A DNA stretch of 64,000 nucleotides from Owenweeksia sp. GTDB taxonomy: Bacteria > Bacteroidota > Bacteroidia > Flavobacteriales > Schleiferiaceae. Where the stretch lies: assembly GCA_002695025.1 (NCBI GenBank), contig NZNV01000008.1, positions 214,683 to 278,682 on the forward strand. The letters are read 5' to 3'. Numbering within the stretch: the first letter of the stretch is position 1; each line of letters opens with the position of its first letter. Both the position numbers and the translations under genes were made by a program. The notes under the pieces were generated by a model. It saw nothing but the letters and a program-made list of their open reading frames with translations, had not been told where the DNA came from and did not search any database. Shown piece by piece: positions 17,278-26,685 of the stretch.

Positions 17278-19446
17278 TTATTTAATAATTACAAATTTCC
17301 CTACGGTTTCCTTACCGGTATCCAGGTCCTCTACCGAGAACATATAGAGTCCACGGCTAATGATCTGGCTGTCTAACGAAAGGAGGTCCCAGGCGTGTTC
17401 ACCACCGGAAAAGCGGTTTTCTTCCACATTTTCCGCTCCGAAAGTCTTATACCAGCGGATATCGGACCCGCTGTAATTCTCATCGTGGTATATCTCGTCA
17501 ATAAAATCGCCAGCCACCGTAAAAATGCGGATGCGGCAACGTTTGGGCAGGTTGGCAAAGATCATTTTACGGCTCTCTTCCTGGAAGTTGGAACGCCCTT
17601 CCCAAGCTGCTCCGTAATAGTAAGGGTTAGGATACGCAAAGGGAGCCTCTGTCTCTATATCATCATTGGCCTGCGTGCCGGGAAAAGCCCGAAAATTATT
17701 GGCCAGGAAACTACTTTCCAGGGACTCCAGCCCCGCTTCACTGTCACCACGGTCAAAAGAAGTTACCGCCACGGCATACTGCCAGCCATTGGGAATATTA
17801 TCGATCACATAGCGGTAATAATAGGTCACCGTATCGTCTTCGAAAGTTTTAGGCTGAGCCAGTTCAATAGGTCCAAAACCGGTTTCCTTGAAAATGTTGT
17901 TTCCAGGAACGTCATATTCCGCCACCAGGTTAAAATCACGGGCAAGGTCTGGCACCCCGGTTACATCAAAGCCCAATTTGGAAAGGTATACACGGTAGCC
18001 TTCAAAATCCTGCTCATTACTGATAGGATCAACGGAATAACGGGAATTGTCCGACCAGTAGATCTCAATGCGGTTTTCCAGCGCCACTATTTTAGTACGG
18101 GGAATGGCGGGCGGACTGGGAAGTATAAAGCGGGTGATCTCATCATCATCGTCATTGTCTTCACCCGGATCAAGGATACCGTTAAAATTCTTATCCTCGC
18201 CATTATACGCTTGTTGCGCCCAACCTGCATTTTCAATGAGGTTAGCGCGTTGCTCTTCATTATTGGCTGTGTTGGGATTGCCGTCTTCCTTCTTTTTGGC
18301 CAGTACGTAGGCAAAGGCTACGTTCACCTCATCACCAGGCCCAAAATCGGCAAAGGGTCCAGCTGAAATAAGATCGGAACGGTTGCCAGGTTGATTGAGC
18401 TGGGCCTGCAGATCTATCCCAAATCCTGACTGGCAGGGCCCTCCTGTAGGGTTATCCCAGCAGGGGTTATAATTCAGCCCTTCGGTCATTTTTTTGAAGC
18501 GGGCCTGGTCACTTTGCGGGAAAAAGAAGATAGGCTCACTGGTACCCTGGAAGGTCCAGGCATTATAATGTAGTTTAAAATCATCCGGTTCCCATTGTTG
18601 GGTATTCACGTTGTAGGTGGAATCCAGCCGGGGATGATGAAAGCCGTTCTTATCCTCTGCCCCCAGGAACATCTGGCCAATATAACTTTCTGTAAAACCT
18701 ACGTCACCGGCAGCATCATAGCAATAAGCCATGTTAAGGGAATCCATAAAACCATTGCCTCCCTTACTGTAAAAGGCTGCTCCACCGGAACCGGCCGGGG
18801 TGATATTCACGTTGCGCACCACGGTATTATTCCAAAGGGCTACGTGAAAATTGCTGAAGGTTTGTACTCCGGTGTTCCTGATCTTCAGGTTTACGATCAC
18901 CATAAAATCACTGAAGTTGAAATTCCAGTTATAGGTCTGCATTTCAATCTCCACGTTCATGGGGTTGTTATGATCCTGGATGTTGATATCCGTGCCGGGC
19001 ACCTTCACATTCTTATCTGAACATATAGCCACATAATCCTGGTGCGATACGGCCCGGGGATCATAGTATTTACTATCAAACAGCGAACTGCGCTCCATCA
19101 GGGTGCTTCCCACATCAGCTGTGATCTCAAAACCGGAACGGCCGGGAGCATAGCCCTGTGGCGCATCGTAGGCGGAAGTACTCACTACCTGTTGCCCTCC
19201 ACCGGTTACGCCACCAATCCAGATGCCGCCCTCAAAGAGGTGCTCTATACCCGAGCCGGCAGGATACTCACAGGAGGGGTCACCGCTACCATCTTTATAG
19301 CCACGCCAGGCGTTGCCAAAAGTGGCATAGTTGGATACATTCAGGCGCACATTGGAGGCACTGGTCACCTTATCATCAAAACTCTGCTGTGCATGCAGAG
19401 CTATGCCGGTAATTAAAAAAGCTGCTGTAAGTAGGCTCTTGTACAT
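17278..19446 (-). CDS. Large exported protein, T9SS cargo-like
   Basis: A 722-residue protein with a signal peptide (to about residue 20, LHAQ). The N-terminal third has the pattern GGIWIGGV ... STSAYDAPQGY, related to a Bacteroidota family of long surface proteins; the product of 43728-45398 shares the pattern (SLWFAGLD). A fibronectin-like segment lies near 470-590. The C-terminus (SRGLYMFSVEDLDTGKETVGKFVIIK, last part shown in pieces of the type A pattern GLYMFSV and KFVIIK) resembles a T9SS type A or FlgD-like Ig end. The start codon overlaps the preceding stop by one base (TGATG), so the gene is coupled to the nuclease gene. Function unknown. Confidence 0.75.
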   Translation of the reverse strand: MYKSLLTAAFLITGIALHAQQSFDDKVTSASNVRLNVSNYATFGNAWRGYKDGSGDPSCEYPAGSGIEHLFEGGIWIGGVTGGGQQVVSTSAYDAPQGYAPGRSGFEITADVGSTLMERSSLFDSKYYDPRAVSHQDYVAICSDKNVKVPGTDINIQDHNNPMNVEIEMQTYNWNFNFSDFMVIVNLKIRNTGVQTFSNFHVALWNNTVVRNVNITPAGSGGAAFYSKGGNGFMDSLNMAYCYDAAGDVGFTESYIGQMFLGAEDKNGFHHPRLDSTYNVNTQQWEPDDFKLHYNAWTFQGTSEPIFFFPQSDQARFKKMTEGLNYNPCWDNPTGGPCQSGFGIDLQAQLNQPGNRSDLISAGPFADFGPGDEVNVAFAYVLAKKKEDGNPNTANNEEQRANLIENAGWAQQAYNGEDKNFNGILDPGEDNDDDDEITRFILPSPPAIPRTKIVALENRIEIYWSDNSRYSVDPISNEQDFEGYRVYLSKLGFDVTGVPDLARDFNLVAEYDVPGNNIFKETGFGPIELAQPKTFEDDTVTYYYRYVIDNIPNGWQYAVAVTSFDRGDSEAGLESLESSFLANNFRAFPGTQANDDIETEAPFAYPNPYYYGAAWEGRSNFQEESRKMIFANLPKRCRIRIFTVAGDFIDEIYHDENYSGSDIRWYKTFGAENVEENRFSGGEHAWDLLSLDSQIISRGLYMFSVEDLDTGKETVGKFVIIK

Positions 19447-20735
19447 CAGTTCTTAATAATCTTTTTGGTGATGGTTTCCCCGTTGGGAATGCTTACGTTC
19501 ACCAGGTACACCCCGTTGGGCAGGGTTTCCATATTAATGGTTTTCTCCACGGCACCCTTCATCCAGTTATCGGTAAACACGGTTTTACCGGTAAGGTCCA
19601 GTAAACGCACCTTCATACTGCTGCCGCTGGTATAGGTTAGGCGCAGCTTAAGCTGGTCGTGCACGGGATTGTTATAAGACAGGTTACCTTTAAGAGGCAG
19701 GCTTTCCGCTGTATGGAGGTCCGAAAGTTCAATACCTATCCTCATAAAAATAGGAAGGTGATCACTGAAGTTGTACAAGGCTCCGGCAATATTGGCCGGG
19801 ACGGAAGAATTGGTCCCGGAGTTTACGGATTGATTGAAGTGGCTGCCATCCTGGCCAATGGCCTGGTAAGAACCCGGCACATAGGAAACCCCTTCGGTAC
19901 CATTCAATATCTCATCGGAAACCAGGAAAAAATCAAAGCGATCATCCAGACCTCCGCTCGAAAAACAACCGGAACCGGAGCTGTGTGTGCTTTGGGTATG
20001 GATACCGGCAAAAGCATTGTTGTTGCTCCAGGAACCACTTTGATTCAACGGGTCAAAAAACCGCTCGGACACGTTGGAGTAGTTGATGAGTTTCTGGTAG
20101 GCCGGCTCGCTGCTTGTATACAGGTTAAAGTCACCACAAACGATTACATTATTCTCACTTTCACCCGTCTCCAGCCAATCCATCAAGGCATCAGCAGCCT
20201 CGCTGCGCTCCAGCGCATCAGCTGAGCTATTGCCGGCTTTGAGATGCGCTACCGCCACCACAAAAGTCACGGTATCGGCTCCGATATCCAGCTTGGGGTC
20301 TTTGTAATAAAGGCGGTACAGGTCAATAACGCGAACCAGGTTACCCCCGTTCTTGTCGGAAACAATGGCCGTTTGCCCCAACAAGCCCAACTTCTCCGAA
20401 TTATAATACAGCATGTTAACGATGCTGGAAGAATTGTTGTTGGAATACAGGGCACTGGCATATTTAGTTACCCCATCTGAGTTCAGCACAAAATCACGCA
20501 CAAAACCGTAATTGGCAGGCGAGGCTCCCATCTCATTGACTGTGAAAATATCCGGGTCAACGTACTTTACGATAGTCTTAAGGTGTTGGTCGCGCTGGGA
20601 AGGAGACACATTATGTGTACAGGGTGCCGAACTGGCACGGTAGTACATCAGATTGTAGTTTAAAAGCTTAAGCTCCTCATTCTGAGCTAAAAGAAAAGAT
20701 GGGAGAACCGCTAATAAAAGTAAAAATCTATTCAT
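19446..20735 (-). CDS. Secreted endonuclease/exonuclease/phosphatase-family protein, T9SS type A
   Basis: A protein of 429 residues with a signal peptide (to about 17, LLAQ), an endonuclease/exonuclease/phosphatase (DNase I-like) domain and a T9SS type A sorting domain. The nuclease-fold motifs are LLNYNLMYYR near the start, the metal-binding E in FTVNEMG, VAVAHLKAG, CGDFNLYTS and the final FSDHLPIFM, so the active site looks complete. The last 75 residues are the sorting domain (YNNPVHDQLKL ... GKTVFTDN ... PNGVYLVNV). I take the ATG at 20735 rather than the TTG one codon upstream. Substrate could be extracellular DNA, RNA or a phospholipid; the family does not decide this. First gene of a seven-gene operon. 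Confidence 0.88.
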   Translation of the reverse strand: MNRFLLLLAVLPSFLLAQNEELKLLNYNLMYYRASSAPCTHNVSPSQRDQHLKTIVKYVDPDIFTVNEMGASPANYGFVRDFVLNSDGVTKYASALYSNNNSSSIVNMLYYNSEKLGLLGQTAIVSDKNGGNLVRVIDLYRLYYKDPKLDIGADTVTFVVAVAHLKAGNSSADALERSEAADALMDWLETGESENNVIVCGDFNLYTSSEPAYQKLINYSNVSERFFDPLNQSGSWSNNNAFAGIHTQSTHSSGSGCFSSGGLDDRFDFFLVSDEILNGTEGVSYVPGSYQAIGQDGSHFNQSVNSGTNSSVPANIAGALYNFSDHLPIFMRIGIELSDLHTAESLPLKGNLSYNNPVHDQLKLRLTYTSGSSMKVRLLDLTGKTVFTDNWMKGAVEKTINMETLPNGVYLVNVSIPNGETITKKIIKN

Positions 20736-20760
20736 CAATCTGCCGCTTCAAAATCCGCGG

Positions 20761-20768
20761 CAAAGATA
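20761..20768 (-). promoter_or_regulatory. -7 promoter box of the surface-protein operon
   Basis: Minus-strand TATCTTTG, an exact TAnnTTTG match 25 bases before the ATG at 20735. It lies in the only real gap (76 bases) between the AsmA-like gene and the seven-gene operon, and so is the likely main promoter of that operon. No clear -33 TTG. Confidence 0.55.
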
Positions 20769-20811
20769 ACTAGTTTCATTCCACCTATTACCCCTTTATG
20801 TTAAGGGAATT

Positions 20812-23283
20812 TTAATTTTGGTTTTTCTTCGGCTCTTCCTCCTCCCATTCAAAGATGATCCCAGGGTCTTCTTTTTTCTCCGGCTCTTTTTTCTTGAATA
20901 TTTCACGGATCTCTTTTCCCTGCTCCTTCAAGTCCCTGGATATAGATTCCCCCAATGATTTCCGGTCCAGTGAAATTTCGGGATCACTGGCCTTACCGGT
21001 CATTTTCACATATATATAAGGATCATCATTGTTCTTCACTTCCACCAGGTGCTCGTCAAACTCTGATTTACCGGACTTGCGTGCGCGGTTATTGAACAAT
21101 ACGTCATCCAGCTTGAGGCGCATGGTATAATTGACCCTGTTGTCAAAATCATGTATTCCGCTGATCTGTAAGCTCAGTACATTACTTTCCACATCCATGC
21201 GGGGAATGATCACCTGTGATTCTTTTATAGAAATAGTATTGTTGAGTGAGTTGAAACGAACATCCTCCAGTTCCTTTATATCCGCAAAGCGGGAAAGGGC
21301 CTGCATGGGTTCGTAGTTTTTGAGGTTGCCGTCACGAATGCGGATATTGGCCGTCATCTCCACGGTTTCGGTAAGAACGGTGAGATCCGGCAGCATAAAG
21401 GAGGTAAAATCAATATCTGCGGTAGCCCGTCCATAAATATGATCGGCCGCAATAGCTTCCTGGCCGAAATCACCGAAACTCACAAAAAGGTCATGGATCT
21501 CAATGTTATCAGCCCCCAGGCGGGCATCCACCTTGTAGCGTTCACCGGTATTGAGGTCTACCGAAAAATATCCCTTATAACTGCCCTGGTCCGCCTTAAG
21601 CGAGAGGTCACTAACTTTTATCAGGCCATCGTGTATGCTGAGGTTCCCGGTAATCCCCGAGGCCTGGAATTTTTTGAACCCAAAACGGTCGACCCCTACG
21701 CGCAGATCAAGATCCAGGGAACGGGCCACATTAAGGTTGTAACTGTCATTACCTTTTTTACTGCTACCCACAAAATCCGAAAGGTCTATTTCCTGAGATC
21801 GCACGCTACAGTCCACCAAAAGCTTTTCATCTTCCAGCAGTATATAATTGAGCACATTCTCAAAGCGACCCTCCAGGTAGATATCGCTTTGGCCAGTTTT
21901 CAGGTACAGCCTCTTTACCTTGAGGTCATTACCCATAAAGGCCAACTCACCATTAATATCCTTTACGGACTTATCAGACCCCAGAAATTGAAAGGATGCC
22001 TCCTGAATGCTGAGGCTTCCTTCGGTACGTGCCTTTCGTAGCTCTGCTGCCTTTACCGTTTTCAATGACCCGAACTGGTTCTCAAAATGCACATCCATAA
22101 CGATCTTGCCACGAGGTTCTTCAACGGTATCCAGGGGAAGTACTACCAACCACTCCGCCAGCTCCAGGTCAGAACGCATATTAAGTTTTACAAAAGGCGA
22201 GGAAAGCTCACGGATGAGCAGGTCGCCTTCAATGCTGCCAGTTTCGCCTTTGCCACGGAAGCGGTTCACATGAAGTTCATCGGAACCTGCTTTATAGGTA
22301 TACCGGCCCGAACAATCAATAGCATGGATACGGGCACCTTTATAGCCGGACACAGAAGCACCTGTGGTACTGAAGTCCAGCTGAAAGCGCGCATCCTGCC
22401 CGGAGGCAAAGGTTCCTGAAAATCGAGCATTGCCTTTTCCCTTCAGTTCCGCATCCTTAAGAGTGTACCAACCCTGCTCGTGGAGCAATTGCTGCACATG
22501 GTTAAGATCCATTGAAGCTGAAGATGCCTGTACGGAGGTTTGGCCACGGGCCGTGGTGGTACTCACCTCAAAGCTCAGGTCCTTCCACTGAAGGCTTGCC
22601 GGCTTTACCACCACTGAATCCTCCCCGTAACCGGCAAGGGTAAAGACAACTTCCAGTGGAACGGCATGCAGGTAGCGGTTTTCGTTCACCCACAGGTTTT
22701 GCACCTGCAGGCTGCCCTTATTCTCCAGGCGATAATCGGATTCCTCAAAATTTCCTTTAAAAGTAAGATCGTTAATAAAGAATGCGGAGCGAAAACCAGA
22801 GCCCTGATCCTCAGTAGTGGCATGTATATCCTCCAGGTCCACCCTTTCCAGGGTAAAAAGCCCTTGCGAAGAGGACGTATCTTCTTTCCATATCCGGTAG
22901 TTGTCGCGACCATCAGAACGCAGACGGATGTTCACCACTGCCTTTTCAACGTCAATTTCCTTGATGGAAACGGAAGAAAAAAGCACCTCCCACACGCTAA
23001 ACTGCAGGTATATGCGCTGAGCATAAACAAGGGTATCCCCTGGGCTGCTGTAAGCACCCGAGGAAAAAACATCTGTAAATACAAAGGAAGCATTGGGGAA
23101 TTTTCGCAGGCTTATGTTAACACCGCTTACATCAACAGGAACCGCCAATTGTTTATTGATCTCTTTGATCAGGACACCCGAAAGCTTATCACGGTTGACG
23201 TACAGAATGGCAAAAGCCACCAGGAACAAAGCCAGCAAAATTGAAAATGCCCAAAGTCCGAACTTTATGATCTTCTTCCCCAT
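20812..23283 (-). CDS. AsmA family envelope protein
   Basis: An 823-residue protein with one N-terminal membrane helix (about 8-30) and a long periplasmic beta-rich part. The start (INKQLAVPVDVSGVNISLRK) is the AsmA N-terminal pattern, and the region about 590-770 (HIYGRATADIDFTS ... TANIRIRDGNLKNYEPMQAL ... DVRFNSLNNTISIKES) is the AsmA_2 C-terminal pattern. AsmA-like proteins are thought to form grooves that carry phospholipids between the membranes; the family as a whole affects outer-membrane biogenesis. The C-terminus is highly charged (KKKEPEKKEDPG). Transcribed by itself between the small basic-protein gene and the surface operon. Confidence 0.85.
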   Translation of the reverse strand: MGKKIIKFGLWAFSILLALFLVAFAILYVNRDKLSGVLIKEINKQLAVPVDVSGVNISLRKFPNASFVFTDVFSSGAYSSPGDTLVYAQRIYLQFSVWEVLFSSVSIKEIDVEKAVVNIRLRSDGRDNYRIWKEDTSSSQGLFTLERVDLEDIHATTEDQGSGFRSAFFINDLTFKGNFEESDYRLENKGSLQVQNLWVNENRYLHAVPLEVVFTLAGYGEDSVVVKPASLQWKDLSFEVSTTTARGQTSVQASSASMDLNHVQQLLHEQGWYTLKDAELKGKGNARFSGTFASGQDARFQLDFSTTGASVSGYKGARIHAIDCSGRYTYKAGSDELHVNRFRGKGETGSIEGDLLIRELSSPFVKLNMRSDLELAEWLVVLPLDTVEEPRGKIVMDVHFENQFGSLKTVKAAELRKARTEGSLSIQEASFQFLGSDKSVKDINGELAFMGNDLKVKRLYLKTGQSDIYLEGRFENVLNYILLEDEKLLVDCSVRSQEIDLSDFVGSSKKGNDSYNLNVARSLDLDLRVGVDRFGFKKFQASGITGNLSIHDGLIKVSDLSLKADQGSYKGYFSVDLNTGERYKVDARLGADNIEIHDLFVSFGDFGQEAIAADHIYGRATADIDFTSFMLPDLTVLTETVEMTANIRIRDGNLKNYEPMQALSRFADIKELEDVRFNSLNNTISIKESQVIIPRMDVESNVLSLQISGIHDFDNRVNYTMRLKLDDVLFNNRARKSGKSEFDEHLVEVKNNDDPYIYVKMTGKASDPEISLDRKSLGESISRDLKEQGKEIREIFKKKEPEKKEDPGIIFEWEEEEPKKNQN

Positions 23284-23340
23284 ACCCAGACTAGCAAACG
23301 TTTAACCTAGGGTAAAAAGTTTGCACGAAGGCTCAAAATT

Positions 23341-23371
23341 AAAAAAGCCCACTTCAGTGAAGCGGGCTTTT
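23341..23371 (-). terminator. Rho-independent terminator after the 79-residue protein gene
   Basis: A stem of 13-14 pairs with one mismatch (AAAAGCCC-A-CTTCA with its complement) and a small loop. On the minus strand it ends in a run of T (complement of the AAAAAA at 23341-23346), placing it correctly after the stop at 23395. Confidence 0.8.
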
Positions 23372-23394
23372 ACCTGATTTTTTGATTTCCTCCC

Positions 23395-23634
23395 TCAGGA
23401 TTTTTTTTGAACTTTAAAACCGTATTTTTCAAGAAATTCAATTTTTTCCTGAATTACACGACCTTCTCTTTTCTTAAGTTCCTTATCAATGCTCTTCTTA
23501 AGAGCTTCGAGTTCTTCAACAGAAAGTTTACCCAGAAACTGAGAAGCAAAGAGGGCTTTCAGAGTTTTATTGTTATTCTGGTTTTCACGCAAGGTGTGAA
23601 CCAGAACACCGGGTGTTATTTTTCTTTTTGCCAT
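23395..23634 (-). CDS. Small basic coiled-coil protein, unknown
   Basis: A 79-residue cytoplasmic protein, rich in Lys, Glu and Leu. The second half (SVEELEALKKSIDKELKKRE ...) is predicted helical with a heptad-like spacing. It has its own -7 box and its own terminator, both good signs that the reading frame is real although short. No family is recognised. It may be a conserved small protein of this lineage, for example a nucleic-acid or ribosome-associated factor, but nothing in the sequence decides that. Confidence 0.65.
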   Translation of the reverse strand: MAKRKITPGVLVHTLRENQNNNKTLKALFASQFLGKLSVEELEALKKSIDKELKKREGRVIQEKIEFLEKYGFKVQKKS

Positions 23635-23658
23635 AATGTTGAATTAATTAATTTGTTT

Positions 23659-23666
23659 CAAAAGTA
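23659..23666 (-). promoter_or_regulatory. -7 promoter box of the 79-residue protein gene
   Basis: Minus-strand TACTTTTG, exact TAnnTTTG match, 24 bases ahead of the start codon at 23634. Confidence 0.5.
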
Positions 23667-23701
23667 ATATCTAAAAGTTAATACACCTAATCCAAAAAAC
23701 T

Positions 23702-24517
23702 TTAGTTATTGATCTTTAAAAACTGCACTTCTTTTTCCGAAAGATAACGCCATTGTCCCCGGTTGAGATTCTTCTTGGTAATACCAGCAAAAAATACTCG
23801 ATCCAGTTTGGTAACCTCGTATTCCAGGCTCTCAAATATCCTTCGTACAATGCGATTCCTACCGCTGTGTATCACTATTCCTATGTTGTTTTTGGACTTA
23901 CCTTCAATGTATTGGATCTCGTCTACTTTTATAGGACCATCTTCCAGCTCCAGCCCATCCTGTATCTTATGAAAATCGGTTTTAGTGAGATTTTTGTCCA
24001 AACCCACCTCGTATATCTTACGGGCTCCATGAGAGGGGTGGGTCAGCTTTTTGGCCAGATCACCATCATTGGTAAACAATAATACTCCGGTGGTTTTACG
24101 ATCCAGGCGACCTACCGGGTAAAAGCGTTCGGAACCTGCATTACCTACCAGTTCCATTACGGTTTTTCGAGCCTTAGGATCATCGGTGGTTGTGATAAAA
24201 CCCTTAGGCTTATTCAATACCAGGTATACCTTTTTTTCTTTCCGTATTTCAGAACCATTGAACCTCACCTCATCGGCAGGCTTTACTTTAAAACCCATTT
24301 CTGTAATGGTCTTGCCGTTGACCTCTACCAAACCGGCTTTAATAAGATCATCTGCCTCACGCCTGGAGGCTATCCCTGAGTGAGCCAGGAACTTATTGAG
24401 GCGCATTGTTCCATCATTGGATGGGGATGGTTTGGGGCCACTTCCGGCAGGTTTCTTTTTACCGATGGGTTTTTGAGGCCTTCCCCCGGGGCTTTTTTTC
24501 GGTCCTCGCTTTTGCAT
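23702..24517 (-). CDS. Pseudouridine synthase, RluB/RsuA family
   Basis: Isomerises a specific uridine of ribosomal RNA to pseudouridine. 271 residues: a basic, low-complexity N-terminal tail of about 35 residues rich in Lys, Pro and Gly, then an S4 RNA-binding domain (RLNKFLAHSGIASRREAD, about 40-85), then the catalytic domain with the signature aspartate in YPVGRLDRKTTG. The C-terminal part has the NRIVRRIFESLEYEV block of the RsuA/RluB/RluE/RluF family. RluB (23S rRNA) is the most likely assignment because of the length and S4 domain, but RluF or RsuA specificity cannot be excluded. Preceded by its own -7 box. Confidence 0.88.
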   Translation of the reverse strand: MQKRGPKKSPGGRPQKPIGKKKPAGSGPKPSPSNDGTMRLNKFLAHSGIASRREADDLIKAGLVEVNGKTITEMGFKVKPADEVRFNGSEIRKEKKVYLVLNKPKGFITTTDDPKARKTVMELVGNAGSERFYPVGRLDRKTTGVLLFTNDGDLAKKLTHPSHGARKIYEVGLDKNLTKTDFHKIQDGLELEDGPIKVDEIQYIEGKSKNNIGIVIHSGRNRIVRRIFESLEYEVTKLDRVFFAGITKKNLNRGQWRYLSEKEVQFLKINN

Positions 24518-24530
24518 AAAAAAATTTTTG

Positions 24531-24538
24531 CAAAGCTA
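24531..24538 (-). promoter_or_regulatory. -7 promoter box of the pseudouridine synthase gene
   Basis: Minus-strand TAGCTTTG, exact TAnnTTTG match, 13 bases ahead of the start codon at 24517. Confidence 0.5.
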
Positions 24539-24656
24539 GAGATATTTAAACCTTTGAAGAAAGCCCGTTCAGGTTTCTGTGATCGCACTACGCTATCCTA
24601 ATATCCTGGGTATATACAGGAGGTTCAACCCAGTAGAGGGTATTCTCATAAGTTTC

Positions 24657-25010
24657 CTAGGGAAAAAAGGCTTCACGAATATGATCCAGGCGGAATTGAG
24701 GGTTAAAAGTAATGCTGATAACGTCAAACTGAACATCCTTTTCCACACCATATTTTTCTACATAGGCATTAGCCGCACTGATCAGGTGTTTTTGCTTGCT
24801 TTTGGTAATAAACTCTGAGGGTGAACCGTAGCTGGAACTACTGCGTGTTTTGACTTCTACAAAAGCAAGGTGATCGGCAGTTTCGGCAATAATATCGATC
24901 TCCTCGTGCCGGTATCGCCAGTTGCGTTTTATAATGGTGTAGCCGTGTTGAATGAGATATGCCACAGCTGCCGCCTCTCCTTGTTCACCTAGTGTATTAT
25001 GCTCAGCCAT
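24657..25010 (-). CDS. yraN: YraN family (UPF0102) nuclease-like protein
   Basis: A 117-residue protein of the UPF0102/YraN family, which has a Holliday-junction-resolvase-like endonuclease fold. The family pattern is clear: GEAAAVAYLIQHGYTII, RNWRYRHEEIDIIAE, then FVEVKTRSS with the PD-(D/E)xK-type residues E, D and ExK. The cellular role is not established in the literature I know. It overlaps the 3' end of the LD-carboxypeptidase gene by 8 bases and is the last gene of the pdxJ-ldcA-yraN operon. Confidence 0.9.
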   Translation of the reverse strand: MAEHNTLGEQGEAAAVAYLIQHGYTIIKRNWRYRHEEIDIIAETADHLAFVEVKTRSSSSYGSPSEFITKSKQKHLISAANAYVEKYGVEKDVQFDVISITFNPQFRLDHIREAFFP

Positions 25011-25902
25011 TCTCGAATACCAGTTCTACGGAATCACCAACCTTCAAAGAGGCTCTCCGCCCAAAGATCAGGGAACGATTGTCATCTATATGGCCGGCAG
25101 GAAAACCGAAACACACCGGGAAATTGTACGGCCTTACCACCGTGGCAATAATTTCCTCGGCACTCTGACCAAAAGGGATCTTATTATCATTCATAGCATT
25201 CATACCCCCTACAATAAGCCCGGCTATACCTTCAAAATAACCGTTCCTCTTCAGGTTTTGCATCATCCGGTCAATATGGTACAGGTATTCATCCAGATCC
25301 TCGATAAACAGAATATCACCTTCCGGCTGAATGGCCGTTCCTGAACCAGTCTGACTATATAAAACCGAGAGGTTCCCTCCGGTTACCCGGCCTTTAGCCT
25401 GTCCATTGCGGTTCAACGGATGGGCCGCACAGCTAATTACCAGTTCCTCACCAAACAGAGCCTTCCGTAAGCTCTCCAGGCTTTCCGGGGTATTGCTGGT
25501 AAAATTCACGGGCATCGTACTATGCAGGCATTCCACTCCTACCTTGCGGAGTTTATTGAGCAAAACGGTTATGTCACTGTAACCGCATATCCATTTGGGC
25601 TTTTCAATAAGGGGAAAAAAGTTGAGTTCATCAATGATACGCACCGTACCATAACCTCCACGCACACAAATTATTGCATCTATATCGATACTGTCTATAA
25701 AGCCCTGCAGATCAGCCAGGCGTTGTTCATCCGTGCCGGCAAACTGGTGGTGACTTTTAAAGAGGTTGGGAGCCAACTCCACTTTAAGACCCCATGACTC
25801 CAGAATTTCTATGGCCGGCTGGAGTTCATCCCGTGAAATTTTACGGGCGGTTGCCACCAACCCCACTGTATCTCCTTTTCTTAATGTTTTAGGAGTAATC
25901 AA
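25003..25902 (-). CDS. LD-carboxypeptidase (S66)
   Basis: Cleaves the L,D bond that releases the terminal D-alanine from murein tetrapeptides during peptidoglycan recycling. 299 residues, usual length. The serine nucleophile is S109 in CGYSDIT; the partner residues are E201 (FIEDLDE) and H271 (FPAGHIDD). The block [12 protein letters not shown] is typical of the family. No signal peptide, so cytoplasmic like LdcA. It starts within the last 4 bases of pdxJ and overlaps yraN, so the three genes form one unit. Confidence 0.92.
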   Translation of the reverse strand: MITPKTLRKGDTVGLVATARKISRDELQPAIEILESWGLKVELAPNLFKSHHQFAGTDEQRLADLQGFIDSIDIDAIICVRGGYGTVRIIDELNFFPLIEKPKWICGYSDITVLLNKLRKVGVECLHSTMPVNFTSNTPESLESLRKALFGEELVISCAAHPLNRNGQAKGRVTGGNLSVLYSQTGSGTAIQPEGDILFIEDLDEYLYHIDRMMQNLKRNGYFEGIAGLIVGGMNAMNDNKIPFGQSAEEIIATVVRPYNFPVCFGFPAGHIDDNRSLIFGRRASLKVGDSVELVFENG

Positions 25903-26624
25903 CGGGCGGCATTTTCCAGTTTACGCAAATACATCTGTATGGTGTTTTCCAGGCCATAATATAAGGCATCTGAGATCAGCGCATGTCCTATGGAAACTTC
26001 CTGCAGGTTGGGAACCATACGAGCAAAATACTCCAGATTATCCAGGTTCAGGTCATGACCGGCATTTACCCCCAGGCCGTATTTACCGGCAAGCTCAGCC
26101 GCCACTGTATAAGGCGCTACCGCATTTTCAGGATCCCTTTCAAAGCCCCGGGCATACTCCTCGGTATACAATTCAATACGATCAGCCCCGGTTTTCCCGG
26201 CTGCCTCGATAAAGTCCTCGTTACACTCCATAAAAAGAGACACCCTGATACCCGCCTCCTTAAAGCGGCCAACTACCTCCTTCAGTAAAACCTCATTTTC
26301 CACTGTATCCCAGCCAGCGTTGGAGGTGAGTACATCCGGGGGATCCGGCACCAGGGTAACCTGTTCCGGCTTCACTTCCAACACCAGGTCTATAAAATCT
26401 TCTGAAGGATAGCCTTCAATATTGAACTCGGTGTTCAGCCGGGGTCTTATATCCCGCACATCCTGGTAACGGATATGGCGCTCGTCCGGCCTGGGGTGTA
26501 CGGTTATTCCTTCGGCTCCGAATTTTTCACAGTTCAGGGCAGCTTCCAGCACGTTGGGAACGGAACCTCCCCGGGCATTCCGGAGAGTGGCTATTTTATT
26601 GATATTTACACTAAGTCGGGTCAC
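25899..26624 (-). CDS. pdxJ: Pyridoxine 5'-phosphate synthase
   Basis: Condenses 1-deoxy-D-xylulose 5-phosphate with 3-amino-2-oxopropyl phosphate in vitamin B6 synthesis. With the GTG at 26624 as start the protein has 241 residues, the normal PdxJ length, and begins with the family pattern [19 protein letters not shown]. Other landmarks are [13 protein letters not shown] and NIEGYPS and the C-terminal NAGHDLNL ... SIGHALI. An upstream in-frame ATG at 26717 would add 31 residues without homology and would overlap the divergent gene's start, so I reject it. The promoter box lies at 26661-26654. First gene of the pdxJ-ldcA-yraN unit. Confidence 0.95.
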   Translation of the reverse strand: MTRLSVNINKIATLRNARGGSVPNVLEAALNCEKFGAEGITVHPRPDERHIRYQDVRDIRPRLNTEFNIEGYPSEDFIDLVLEVKPEQVTLVPDPPDVLTSNAGWDTVENEVLLKEVVGRFKEAGIRVSLFMECNEDFIEAAGKTGADRIELYTEEYARGFERDPENAVAPYTVAAELAGKYGLGVNAGHDLNLDNLEYFARMVPNLQEVSIGHALISDALYYGLENTIQMYLRKLENAAR

Positions 26625-26647
26625 TGAATTTACGTTTAATGAGGCAA

Positions 26648-26676
26648 TTGAAGCAAAGATAAAAACCTTAAGTTTG
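26648..26676 (+). promoter_or_regulatory. Promoter of the CBS-nadK-bam cluster, near-leaderless
   Basis: TTG (26648-26650), an 18-base spacer, then TAAGTTTG (26669-26676), an exact match to the -7 consensus TAnnTTTG. The ATG at 26686 follows only 9 bases after the box, so the mRNA leader would be at most a few bases long. Confidence 0.55.
26654..26661 (-). promoter_or_regulatory. -7 promoter box of pdxJ
   Basis: Minus-strand TATCTTTG, exact TAnnTTTG match, 30 bases ahead of the GTG at 26624. It supports that start, and lies inside the divergent promoter of the CBS-protein gene, so the two RNA polymerase sites overlap. Confidence 0.5.
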
Positions 26677-26685
26677 CTTTTACCT

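Noticed and set aside
26554..26685. Upstream extension of the CBS-domain gene
   Set aside because: Runs through pdxJ and the divergent promoters; ATG at 26686 starts the conserved part.
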